Of a DNA stretch of 64,000 nt, positions 32,127 through 40,612 are shown in pieces. The DNA comes from Cydia pomonella (Eukaryota; Arthropoda; Insecta; Lepidoptera; Tortricidae), in NCBI RefSeq assembly GCF_033807575.1, contig NC_084716.1, positions 7,316,001 through 7,380,000 of the forward strand, written 5' to 3'. Within the stretch, counting starts at the first letter, position 1. Every line of letters starts with the position of its first letter. The notes below the pieces were generated by a model. It worked only from the letters and a program-made list of their open reading frames with translations, was not told the origin of the DNA and ran no database searches. The translations under genes were made by a program, and so were the position numbers.

Positions 32127-33680
32127 CACCCGAATATCGTCACGCTGTACAAAGGGAGGGGAGACCGCGGTGATTGCAACAATTACCGAGGCATTTCCCT
32201 CCTTAGTATCGTGGGCAAGTTATTCGGTCGGGTAGTACTATCAAGACTACAGCAACTTGCCGATCGCGTATATCCCGAAAGTCAGTGTGGATTCCGTGCC
32301 CAGCGTTCCACAACGGATATGATCTTTACACTTCGGCAAATCCAAGAAAAATGTAGAGAACAGAAAACACCTTTGGTTGTCGCATTCGTTGACCTAAATA
32401 AGGCCTTCGACACAGTTAGCCGAGAAGGGCTTTATTCTGTACTGGAACACATCGGATGCCCACCAAATCTCTTGAATCTTGTGAAGTCCTTTCACGAAGG
32501 TATGCAAGGTGCAGTGGTGTTCGACGGTACCGTGTCTGACCCGTTCCCTATGCGTCGAGGCGTTCGGCAAGGCTGCGTACTGGCCCCTACCCTGTTTGGT
32601 ATATTCTTCTCGTTGCTGCTAAAAACTGCTTTCGGTGACGACCAACAGGGTATCCATCTGCATACAAGGGCCGATGGGAAACTTTACAACGTTTCCCTTC
32701 TAAAGTCTAAGCGAAAACGAGACAATTTATTCGTTGACAACTTGCTCTTTGCTGACGACGCAGCCTTCATCGCCACATCACAGTTTGAGCTTCAAACTAT
32801 TATGGACAAATTTTCTCGGGCCTGTGCTCTGTTCTCTATGTCCATCAATCCCCGGAAAACTGTTGTATTGGCTCAAGGGTGTGCGGAAATACCGACGATC
32901 GTGTTGGATGGCGACCCGCTGGAGTCAGTCGACAAGTTTTGTTACCTCGGGTCGACGGTGACTAGTAATCTCTCACCGGATGCGGAAATCGACGTTCGAA
33001 TCGGAAAAGCCGCGACGATGTTTGGGAAGTTGAGTACAAGAGTATGGCAAAATAAACATCTAACCAGGAAAACCAAGATGATCGTTTATCAAACGTGCAT
33101 CCTGAGCATACTCTTGTATGGGGCTGAGACTTGGACATCGTACGCCAAGCACGAGCGTCGTCTCAACGCTTTCCACATGCGCTGCATCCGGAACATATTA
33201 GATATAAATTGGAAGGACAGGGTTACGAACGAGAGGGTTCTTGAGATTGCTCAGCTACCCAGCCTCTTTGCGCTGCTAAAGCAGAGACGCTTACGTTGGC
33301 TGGGGCATGTGCATCGAATGCAACCTTCTCGTTTGCCGCGGCGTGTTTTACTTGGCGCCATAGCTGATGCCAAGAGAAGCGTCGGTCGGCCTATGTTACG
33401 GCATAAGGACTGCGCCAAGCGAGACATGCACGCCTTCAACATCCCTGTTCATAAATGGGAGGAGCTTGCCGAGGACAGAGATAAGTGGCGCAAACTGGTG
33501 TTCGACGGACGTAAAATCCACGATGAGACTTGGTTTAAGACACTTGCTAGTAAGCGAGCCAAGCGTCATCAGCCCGACACCTGTTCGCCACGGACACACT
33601 ACACCTGCCTGGCTTGTGGTCGTGTTTGCCGCTCCCGTATTGGCCTACACAGCCATGAAAAGCGCTGCCGCTCTACCTGA
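32127..33680 (+). CDS. non-LTR retrotransposon reverse transcriptase, N-terminally truncated
   Basis: An uninterrupted frame of 517 codons after an in-frame TGA at 32124-32126. It encodes the RNA-directed DNA polymerase that LINEs use for target-primed reverse transcription in the nucleus. From the start: LYKGRGDRGDCNNYRGISLL (RT motif 0/1 region), then, counting from GTG 32211 as residue 1: FVDLNKAFD at 59-67 (motif A, Asp61), RRGVRQGCVLAP at 115-126 (motif B), FADD at 180-183 (catalytic motif C), FCYLGS at 243-248, LYGAETWT at 302-309, RWLGHVHRM at 362-370 and AEDRDKWRKL at 420-429. The end is a C-x2-C-x12-H-x3-C finger (C466, C469, H482, C486). There is no endonuclease domain, so translation from this copy would need a chance start (first AUG codons lie inside RT). 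Clade is uncertain; RTE-like features dominate. Confidence 0.92.
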   Translation, partial: HPNIVTLYKGRGDRGDCNNYRGISLLSIVGKLFGRVVLSRLQQLADRVYPESQCGFRAQRSTTDMIFTLRQIQEKCREQKTPLVVAFVDLNKAFDTVSREGLYSVLEHIGCPPNLLNLVKSFHEGMQGAVVFDGTVSDPFPMRRGVRQGCVLAPTLFGIFFSLLLKTAFGDDQQGIHLHTRADGKLYNVSLLKSKRKRDNLFVDNLLFADDAAFIATSQFELQTIMDKFSRACALFSMSINPRKTVVLAQGCAEIPTIVLDGDPLESVDKFCYLGSTVTSNLSPDAEIDVRIGKAATMFGKLSTRVWQNKHLTRKTKMIVYQTCILSILLYGAETWTSYAKHERRLNAFHMRCIRNILDINWKDRVTNERVLEIAQLPSLFALLKQRRLRWLGHVHRMQPSRLPRRVLLGAIADAKRSVGRPMLRHKDCAKRDMHAFNIPVHKWEELAEDRDKWRKLVFDGRKIHDETWFKTLASKRAKRHQPDTCSPRTHYTCLACGRVCRSRIGLHSHEKRCRST

Positions 33681-33727
33681 CACTGTTTGAATAGTCTGTA
33701 ATAGACTCAAAGGCCAATGATGATAGA
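32127..33727 (+). mobile_element. 5'-truncated LINE with intact reverse-transcriptase frame
   Basis: It comprises the reverse-transcriptase reading frame (32127-33680) and a 3' tail of about 45 bp ending AAGGCCAATGATGATAG. The short TGATGA-type end is typical of RTE-like and related LINEs. Endonuclease and upstream ORFs are absent, so the copy cannot move by itself. The intact frame implies a young insertion. GC content is clearly above the flanks. Confidence 0.88.
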
Positions 33728-33984
33728 CTACGAAGACCGCTTAGCGTTGCTTGTTAGTCTCCGTAGGCTACGGTGGCCAAAATTGAGAAAAAACTGTTCA
33801 AAAATTTAATTTAGCAAGTAGCAAGTACCAGGGCCTCATGAGTTACGAGGTGTCGCTGACCGGCCGGCCGCGGCCCGGGGCGGGCCGGGCGCGTAACAAA
33901 GTATGCTCGCGCGTCTTGGCTATACACTTTTGCTGTAATTTGTTTACCTAAATTAAGATTTATTTTTGTTGACTCGTAGGAAAA
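33728..33984. other. GC-rich palindromic patch, no gene
   Basis: 33860-33892 holds CCGGCCGGCCGCGGCCCGGG and GCGGGCCGGGCGCG, a very GC-rich self-complementary stretch. No coding frame or repeat copy recognised. Confidence 0.5.
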
Positions 33985-34137
33985 ATATTGTATGCAACGT
34001 TGTATAAGTAGGTCAAAAAATGCTCCTGGCGTATTCCTTTACAATGTTCGCCTACGCCTTCGGCTCCGGCTCACATTGTAACTCACGCCACTCGCCTTTT
34101 TTGACCCTTCTTATACAACTGTTGCATAAAATACTAT
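33985..34137. mobile_element. about 150-bp MITE-like element with 30-bp inverted ends
   Basis: The left TATGCAACGTTGTATAAGTA GGTCAAAAAATG is mirrored by the right end, which reverse complemented reads TATGCAACAGTTGTATAAGA AGGGTCAAAAAAGG. Between them a GC-richer core has its own inverted motif (ACAATGTTCGCC... versus GGCTCACATTGTAA). Non-coding. Confidence 0.8.
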
Positions 34138-34195
34138 ATTAAGCGCCTACCGACAAAATCTGATAATATTATTATAACATTCGTGGTGTGTGGTC

Positions 34196-34335
34196 AAAGT
34201 GTTACTTCAGTATCGGGCGGAATTATCTAGACGGAAACTACAGTTTCGGCACGGCCGAAATGTTCGGCAGTTTTTTGGCAGAAACCAAACCTTTGGCCGA
34301 AACATGATTTTTATGCCAAACCAAAACCTAAACTT
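34196..34335. repeat. 'GGCCGAAA' repeat fragment
   Basis: Clustered motifs TTTCGGCACGGCCGAAATGT, TTCGGCAGTTTTTTGGCAGA and TTTGGCCGAAACATG. A related cluster (GGCCGAATAC, GGCCGAAAATTC, ATATTCGGCCGATTGG) occurs at 49643-49741. Both look like degenerate palindromic MITEs. Confidence 0.5.
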
Positions 34336-34607
34336 CATTTGTTTTCGAACACTAGAATGCCCGAAATTAGCACCCACCGTGGTGATTGCGGCTAATTGGT
34401 AACAGATAAGTAATAAAAAATAAGATCGTCGATTTTGTTAGGCGATTGACAACGAAATTTTAACTAAACATAAGTAGCAATAGTATGAACTCACAACAAA
34501 CACTAATCAATGTGTAAACAGACCCCAATGTAAAGGCCAGGCACACTGATCCCGTAGCCATTGACCTTAAAACTTTTATGACGATGTATCTATAGGGACC
34601 GTGCGCG

Positions 34608-34755
34608 TTGGAGGGTTTGCCATCTTGTGGCCTGAATCGGAACCATAAACATGTACATTTACACGTCACGTGTTTTCTTGTGCATAGTAGGTTCTGCCAT
34701 CTTGTGGGCTACATCGGAACAATGAACATCACATTTACGCCTCGCGCCAAAAATC
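34608..34755 (+). repeat. two-unit diverged direct repeat
   Basis: TTTGCCATCTTGTGGCCTGA ATCGGAACCATAAACATG (34615-34652) and TTCTGCCATCTTGTGGGCTA CATCGGAACAATGAACATC (34691-34729) are the same unit at a period of about 77 bp, both followed by ACATTTAC. A local tandem duplication, possibly within a dispersed repeat. Confidence 0.75.
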
Positions 34756-35415
34756 TGACTGCTCCTGTGCTGCCTTCTACAGTTCATGCACGCTCCCTTG
34801 ACAATTCATCTGATCCGATATGTCGTACGGTTCCTACAAAGTTGTATAAAAATGACATCGTCTCAAATTACATTAAAACACACGCGAAACAAAAACAACT
34901 CAATACTCAGTTGTTACGACAGGTAGTCACGACAGAACTGTCATTACAAAACCCGTTTTATATGTAAATAATACCTGTTCGCCGTAGTAAAGCAATTTGC
35001 AAATTAATTGAAATATTTTTTCATGGCGGAACACTGTAATCGACTTTTATAGTTATTTGCTTTGTTATAGTTACAATGTAGGGGGATTCATTAAATATAG
35101 GTAGCTCATATTACTTAACTTCACTCATGGTTTGTTAGAAAGCCTCCAGGAACAGGAGGCAGCTAATTACAGGTATTAATCTCACCCCTGACGTCTAGCT
35201 GGTAAGTTGAAACTTGAATTTAACAAGAGCGATTTGTCACTATTAACATATTATAAATAGTGGCTCTGAGAAAGCTACTAGTTATACCACCTGAGGCTTC
35301 GCAAGCCCAATCGATTAAAAACATTCTAGATAATTATGAGGTAAAGCTGCTCACAAAACTTTAGCAGAATCGGTAGAGAAATGTGAACTGTAGAGAACAT
35401 TCGGAAGGAAAGCCT
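34756..35415. other. no gene recognised
   Basis: Anonymous sequence with no supported feature. Confidence 0.4.
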
Positions 35416-35530
35416 TTTTACCCGACTGCCAAAGGGAGGAGGGTATATTTTTCGAGTGTATGTATGTATGTCTGTTTCTTTGTGGCCTTCTGTAGCCTAA
35501 ACGGCTTGATGGATTTTGATGTATGAGGTA
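35416..35530 (+). repeat. repeat head 'TTTTTACCCGACTGCC'
   Basis: TTTTTACCCGACTGCCAAAG GGAGGAGGGTATATTTTTCG, an ATGT run, and GGCTTGATGGATTTTGATGT. The opening ACCCGACTGC is repeated at 35634-35643, in the left arm of the hairpin, and inverted in its right arm (GCAGTCGG). It appears to be the 5' part of the element that contains the hairpin. The family resemblance to other lepidopteran repeats is recalled. Confidence 0.55.
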
Positions 35531-35610
35531 TCGTTAGATTAGTCTTGATCGCGGGAGTGTCATAGTAGGAGTGTTTTTGGGAGTAACTAAAAAGTTATAA
35601 ATATAAAAAT

Positions 35611-35849
35611 TAATTATTATAAAAAAAGCAAAAACCCGACTGCACACTAAAAAAGAGGAAAACAAGCCCCACAAGAATATTGTTGTTGATGGTAAGTATC
35701 GCAGGCGGGGACCAACAACCAAAATGACTATGAGTAACCCTCTGTTGGTCCCCGCCTGCGATACTTACCATCAACAACAATATTCTTGTGGGGCTTGTTT
35801 TCCTCTTTTTTAATGTGCAGTCGGTTTTTTTGTTTTTTTATAATAATTA
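35611..35849. repeat. long snapback hairpin: 107-bp arms, 25-nt loop
   Basis: 35611-35717 and 35743-35849 are inverse copies, 107 bp each, with only a handful of differences near the outer A/T runs and one C/T change. The inner 70 or so bp (AAAGAGGAAAACAAGCCCCA through GGCGGGGACCAACA) are identical. Transcription of either strand would give a long double-stranded stem. The near identity of the arms implies a recent inverted duplication or ongoing correction. Confidence 0.95.
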
Positions 35850-36486
35850 TTTTATCCAAACTATAACGAAGACCTTCGTTCCGCTCGGTCAGAAAACAGC
35901 CGACCCTTTTTTAATGCAAGAATGATGACATCGCGTAGGTGGTTTGGAACGACGCACGTTCCAAATGTTCCTAAATACTTGTAAAATTGAAAGGTTTCAA
36001 GAAAATAACCCCACGCCCCGTGACAGATGTCCTGTACGAGTGTACTGTCCTGTACCAGCCGCAGCGCACACCCTTCCACTTATTCAATACCAAATCTACG
36101 GTTTCCATAATTTCATGTTCAAACTGTGGAATTATATTATTTCTACTGGGGACCCTCTACATAATGATACATTATCAACGTAAAACGGTGTAATAATGAA
36201 AAAGATAATACTCGTATTAGGTATACTTTCGCTATACAGTAGTTTAATATCGCTTGTTACGGCCAACTAAACTAGGGGTGGTCGTAAAAATAATGACGGC
36301 AGTTTATTGGATATGCTTACTAGTTTTATGGTTTCGTCTAACAAAAACTTTTTGCGTTTACTGGTAACTCTATTTTGGGGAATTTAATAAAGAAATTTGA
36401 AGAAATATTACAAGGAAGTTACAGACGAAAAAGTGATTCACAAAATTTGTTGAAAGGTTTGTTTTTTGATATGTTCAAATTCAAAT
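35850..36486. other. no gene recognised
   Basis: Anonymous sequence. Frames at 35944-36193 have no domain. Confidence 0.4.
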
Positions 36487-36622
36487 GTAATGGCAAATTG
36501 GAATTTGTTTATTTAAACTTTATTGCACAATTAAACAAAAAAGAGTACAAAAGGCAGACTTAATGCCTCGTCTTAAGGCATTCTCTATCAGTCATCCATT
36601 GAGCTAAACAGAAACAGTTTGG
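36487..36622 (-). mobile_element. LINE 3' end (CR1/L2-like family), copy 4
   Basis: On the minus strand, GAGAATGCCTTAAGACGAGG CATTAAGTCTGCC and GTGCAATAAAGTTTAAATAA match the 3' UTR at 10386-10530, including the CCTGCACCAA start. Confidence 0.85.
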
Positions 36623-37009
36623 TGCAGGATTGTAGACAGTTGACATGAGAGTAGATATTGAATGGTTTTCTCTTGTCTATTTTACGACGTCCTATTTATA
36701 TGCATAGGTGTGGGTAGGTTTTTATTACATTAGTGTCGAGTGTGGACACAGGGATCTGCTCGTTTATTTGCTAAGAATTAATGCGGGCGGACGAACTTAA
36801 GCCCTTTTCTTTTGAATGTAGACAGGCCCGGAGACTCTTACACATTTCTTTTCTATTTTTATTAAATAAATACTAAAATATTTTAACGTTATCAGAAGAC
36901 ATACTAAGTTCTGAATTGACATCTGTAAATATTTAACACATTTTTCTGATTTCAGGTAATTCGAGCACTTTTCTTTTGCGCTGGACTAAGGTACTAACTT
37001 TTTTTTTGT
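36623..37009. other. no gene recognised
   Basis: TTCTGATTTCAGGTAATTCG (36951-36970) looks like a splice acceptor, but a similar phrase at 21640 (TTTGATTTCAGGTAATTC) suggests an old shared repeat and no coding frame follows. Confidence 0.35.
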
Positions 37010-37269
37010 ATAGAACATTATTACACAAATCAACTAAGCCCCACAGTAAACTCAATTAGGCATGTGTTGTGGGTAATTAGACAACAATACGTATATGTAA
37101 TACACGTAATACATATGTATATCAATATTTATAAATACTAAAATTCATAGAACACACGCATAACTCAGGAACAAATAAATATCCATGCTGATCACACGAA
37201 TAAATGACCTTACCACGATTTGAACCCGGGACCATCAGCAGTCACTACTCGCTAGGCCAGACAGATCGT
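37010..37269 (-). mobile_element. SINE-A copy 4
   Basis: The minus strand has a GGCCTAGCGAGTAGTG A-box region, CCCGGGTTCAAATCGTGG B-box, AACACAAGCC-like and CTTAGTTGATTTGTGTAATA body. It is moderately diverged, with part of the head (TGCCTACGAAG) deleted. Confidence 0.88.
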
Positions 37270-38227
37270 TAAAGGAGATCATCGATTGTGGCTCCGCAGG
37301 AAAAACCTTGGCGTATATGGTACAGACTATTGCAGTAAAATATATACGTATTTTTATTTCAATGGATTAGTTTTTGTAGCACGAATCTTGGGCAAAATTT
37401 TACCAGAATTGCATAAAGGTGAATTAAAATTTAAACTGCATTATATTATTTTACTTTCGCTAAAGTTAAAGCTAAAGTTTCTTGGCAGAAAAGACTTCTA
37501 AATTTATTCTGTGTCTAACTTAAAGTCTACTTAATTTGGAAACTTAATTTGAACTTTAGTATGTAATATGGAGGTTCTACGTGAAGGAAAATCAGTGTCA
37601 GATTACATTATTTTCAACTTTTGTTATTCTTACATTTAGGATTCGTCATTGAATATTTTATCGCCCACGCGTAAATTACATCTAAGTCCAAACACAGTCG
37701 TGTACGCAAATTATACAATTAAACGTTGCATTTTTTTTTCTAGTGCTATATTAAAAACAAATTATTTCCAATCTCCGTGAAATGGAATATTGAAGGCAAG
37801 AGCTTCTAATATTCATGAGAAACGGCGGTGTAAGGGATGCGCGTAGCGATTTCTCCAGGGTAGTTCATCACTTGACCAGAAATATATTATTTAACGAGGG
37901 ATCTAGTTTGGGAGATCTTCACTCAGTTGTGGGACATTTGAGACATATTTATCGAAGGAATAGAACCATAGGGTATGCTGAGGCGTATTGAATCACAGGG
38001 CGAATCGGATTGGACTAAAAAATTTATTGATATTTAAAATATTTCTTATGACCAGTGCGTCAGGATAAGAGGAGAGATGTAATAAATATTTTAAACATTA
38101 TTGGATTTATATCTTGATCCGATTCGTCGCGGTCTACCCTACAACCCTCTACCGCTGTCTAAATTAGTTTGTTGTTAATTTTAGTCTCAATCCATTTTGG
38201 CTTTTTAATTTGTAATTGTCTGAAATA
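37270..38227. other. no gene recognised
   Basis: Anonymous AT-rich sequence. Confidence 0.4.
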
Positions 38228-38468
38228 AATATTATAGGATATTATCACACAAATTGACTAACTTCCACAATAAGCTCAATTAGGCTTGTGTTGTGGGTAC
38301 TTAGGCAACGATATATATAATATAGGTAATCATATTTATACATAGAAAACACTCATGACACAGGAACAAATATCCGTGCTCATCACACGAATAAATGCCC
38401 TTACCAGGATTTGCACCCGGGACCATCGGCTTTATAAGCAGGGGCTACCCACTACGCCAGATAGGTAT
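38228..38468 (-). mobile_element. SINE-A copy 5
   Basis: The minus strand has TGGCGTAGTGGGTAGCCCCT, GGGTGCAAATCCTGGTAAGG and GTCATGAGTGTTTTCTATGT with the AT tail at 38228. The B-box (GGGTGCAAATCC) has a G for T change. Diverged but complete. Confidence 0.88.
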
Positions 38469-38618
38469 TGTGCTAACTTTTTGGATTAACGGCTCAAAAC
38501 AAAAAAACTGTTGCACGAGAAAGGTTAAAAATGGAACGAGTTTTTTAACGACTCAACGCGACGCTGAAGCAATAATCCTAGCAATTAAATATTTTTAAAA
38601 TGCCAGTTACGGCTGCTG

Positions 38619-38706
38619 TACAGTCGAGTTCATAAATATGTATACATTGTTTCACCTTATTACAGGATTTAGGTGAAAATATTACACATTTATGAACTCG
38701 ACTGTA
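38619..38706. mobile_element. 88-bp hairpin MITE with TACAGTC ends
   Basis: TA-CAGTCGAGTTCATAAATAT at the left is mirrored by ATTTATGAACTCGACTG-TA at the right; a 20-bp inverted repeat with about 45 bp between. TA flanks fit a Tc1/mariner-type target. Ends resemble those at 44099 and 59388. Confidence 0.85.
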
Positions 38707-38744
38707 GTAATAATATACTGTATTGTAACATAATTGGTACAAAG

Positions 38745-38812
38745 AAAGTGTTTAAAGGCGAAATCATCCCCTTACGGAATCTCTTCCAGCTAACCTTTAC
38801 GGTTGTTTCTAG
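38745..38812 (-). mobile_element. LINE 3' end, 'TGGAAGAGAT' family, short fragment
   Basis: AAAGGCGAAATCATCCCCTT ACGGAATCTCTTCCAGCTAA CCTTTACGG matches 47685-47735 (AAGGCGAATTTATCCCTATC, GGGATCTCTTCCAGTTAACC TTTGAG). Confidence 0.7.
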
Positions 38813-38911
38813 AGATCGTATGTCACTCCTAAGGAGGTTGATTTTGATGTGTCGTCGCCGAATTCTTATTTTCGCATTTGTTTATTGTTACTGTCGACAT
38901 AACCTGATCAG

Positions 38912-39100
38912 TACCCCTAGTGTACATTTATTCGATAGCGAAACGTGACGTACGCGTTTGCGTTAAGTCTCATTTTGTATGGGATTTTGAGTTTCCAAAA
39001 CGTCTCGCTTGGCGCGCTGTTTCTAAATTCCATACTAAATGAGACTTAACGCAAACGCGTACGCCACGTTTCGCTATCGAATAAATTTACACTAGGGGTA
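38912..39100. mobile_element. 189-bp foldback element F, copy 1
   Basis: The left arm TA-CCCCTAGTGTACATTTAT, CGATAGCGAAACGTGACGTA CGCGTTTGCGTTAAGTCTCA is mirrored by the right arm (AGACTTAACGCAAACGCGTA CGCCACGTTTCGCTATCG ... ACACTAGGGG-TA). The arms are about 75 bp; the centre carries TTTCCAAAACGTCTCGCTTG GCGCGCTG. A second copy of identical length (189 bp) lies at 57926-58114. Non-coding. Confidence 0.95.
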
Positions 39101-39878
39101 CTGAATGATTTTGTTACGCAACCCGATCCCAAAATCAATTATGTATGTAACGACTATAAAACAAATCGCGCGTATCCCACGAATACGGGCAAATTACACA
39201 GACAAATAAATACAAATTCCGATAAATCGTTCGGAAATGGACAATTTGCCGAATGAAATTGAATCGCGGTTAGACATGCTAAACCGCCTTTAATTATGTA
39301 AAGCATGTCATTTAAGCATATCGGTAACACAATCCACTGTTATGGGTATTTACTCGTATCATATAAAGGATAATCACCGAGCAGCCGTCATAGAAAACGA
39401 CGTGTCGGACGCCTCGACGGACGGGCACGGCCCGGTATAGCGTGAGTCAACTTTAAGCCGGAATACTGCTGGATAATGATCTCCCCGATTGATCTCCACT
39501 ACGTCTGCTGTGGTACACACGTCCAAAAGTTTGCTTTAATTTTGAGCAATGGCGAAATGTCGCGCTATGCTTTCTAGTAGCATACAATCTTAATTAATAT
39601 AAAAAATGGGAAAACTAGAAAGCTTGTTTTGGATTACCACCAAAATTTGTTGGCCGTACAACCTTATAAAATTGACCCAACACTATTAATATGCAATTTA
39701 GTGTCCTTATACGTACTTACCCACACCCCGGACTTAACAGAATTCAATAAAAACACAGTGTATTTTATCAAAATTCTAAATATATTTAACCTTGTTTTGT
39801 CTACAGTGTACAGGAAAATAACATTATTATCAACTGTTACGTTTATCAGCCCACGCAGATTTCCGAAGTAAATGTACT
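39101..39878. other. no gene recognised
   Basis: 39390-39510 is GC-richer and seems single-copy here; nothing can be assigned. An 80-codon frame at 39629-39871 has no domain. Confidence 0.4.
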
Positions 39879-40129
39879 TAAGGTCAGGTGGGTAAGGGAA
39901 ACATACTTTATATATATTATAGGACTTTATTATCTATATATACTTTATGTTGCTCGGGGTAAGGGAAACCCTATAAGGAAAGTCCTTTTACGTAGATATT
40001 TTTAAGTCTATGTGGTTCATTATCGATATCAACATTTTATTTATTTTTTAATATTTTTAAGTATCTCTGTTTATTCTCCCTGCAAGTGTCCCCCTTGTCC
40101 CATAGTTCCTTTTGCCCCACCTAACCTTA
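39879..40129. mobile_element. 251-bp MITE-like element, AGGTNAGGTGGG ends, TA-flanked
   Basis: Left TA-AGGTCAGGTGGGTAAGGGAA; right end reverse complemented TA-AGGTTAGGTGGGGCAAAAGG. The inner part has further inverted motifs (GTAAGGGAAACC / GTCCCCCTTG-like). Non-coding. Confidence 0.75.
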
Positions 40130-40439
40130 TATTCGTAACGTAACTAATTTTATAAAACATAAACAGAAAATAGGACTGTCATCAAAATAAACTATTTAAA
40201 ATTTATTGATTACCTAAACAGACAAACGAAAATACACAAAATGAAACAAACATTTTAATTAATAGTATTTTTGCACTTTAAGCTATTTTAATCATAATAA
40301 AACAGAGGTGGCATTTGGACGTTTCTTTCAAAGTCACACATTTGACCTGTCAGTCTGATTCCCTATTATGTTAGCATATCGATTTGGGATTGTCGTTGAG
40401 TTTCAAGATGGCGAATACGCATTAAGAATATTTTTTTGT

Positions 40440-40560
40440 GTTTTGCTCATTAATGCTGTTTAAAGTGTAATATTCTTATTATGCAGTGAACTATCGTGGA
40501 AGTGTGCAGCTAATGAAAAACTAATCATGTAACGAGTTTAACTATGTTTTAATTAACACC
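40440..40560 (+). repeat. diverged repeat Q, copy 1
   Basis: GTTTAAAGTGTAATATTCTT ATTATGCAGTGAACTATCGT GGAAGTGTGCAGCTAATG aligns with 42244-42305 (GTTTAAAGTGTAATATCGAA, TTATTATTCAGTAAACTAAT GTGGTAATGTGCA). The similarity continues through AACGAGTTTAAC / AACGCGTTTAAC. Origin unknown; no frame in common. Confidence 0.7.
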
Positions 40561-40575
40561 CGGCAATCCATCGTG

Positions 40576-40612
40576 GCTTTTAGTAAAGTCCCGCTATGTC
40601 TTTACTAAAAGC
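40576..40612. repeat. perfect 13-bp hairpin
   Basis: GCTTTTAGTAAAG, 11-nt loop, CTTTACTAAAAGC. Too short for an animal microRNA precursor and without a T-run for pol III termination. Confidence 0.85.

Noticed and set aside
36951..36995. 35-nt micro-exon between a good acceptor (GATTTCAG) and a donor-like GGTACTAAC
   Set aside because: A similar GATTTCAGGTAATTC occurs at 21645 with related flanks, so an old repeat is likelier.
40576..40612. Hairpin as a microRNA precursor
   Set aside because: The 13-bp stem is too short for Drosha/Dicer processing and no known lepidopteran microRNA seed was recognised.
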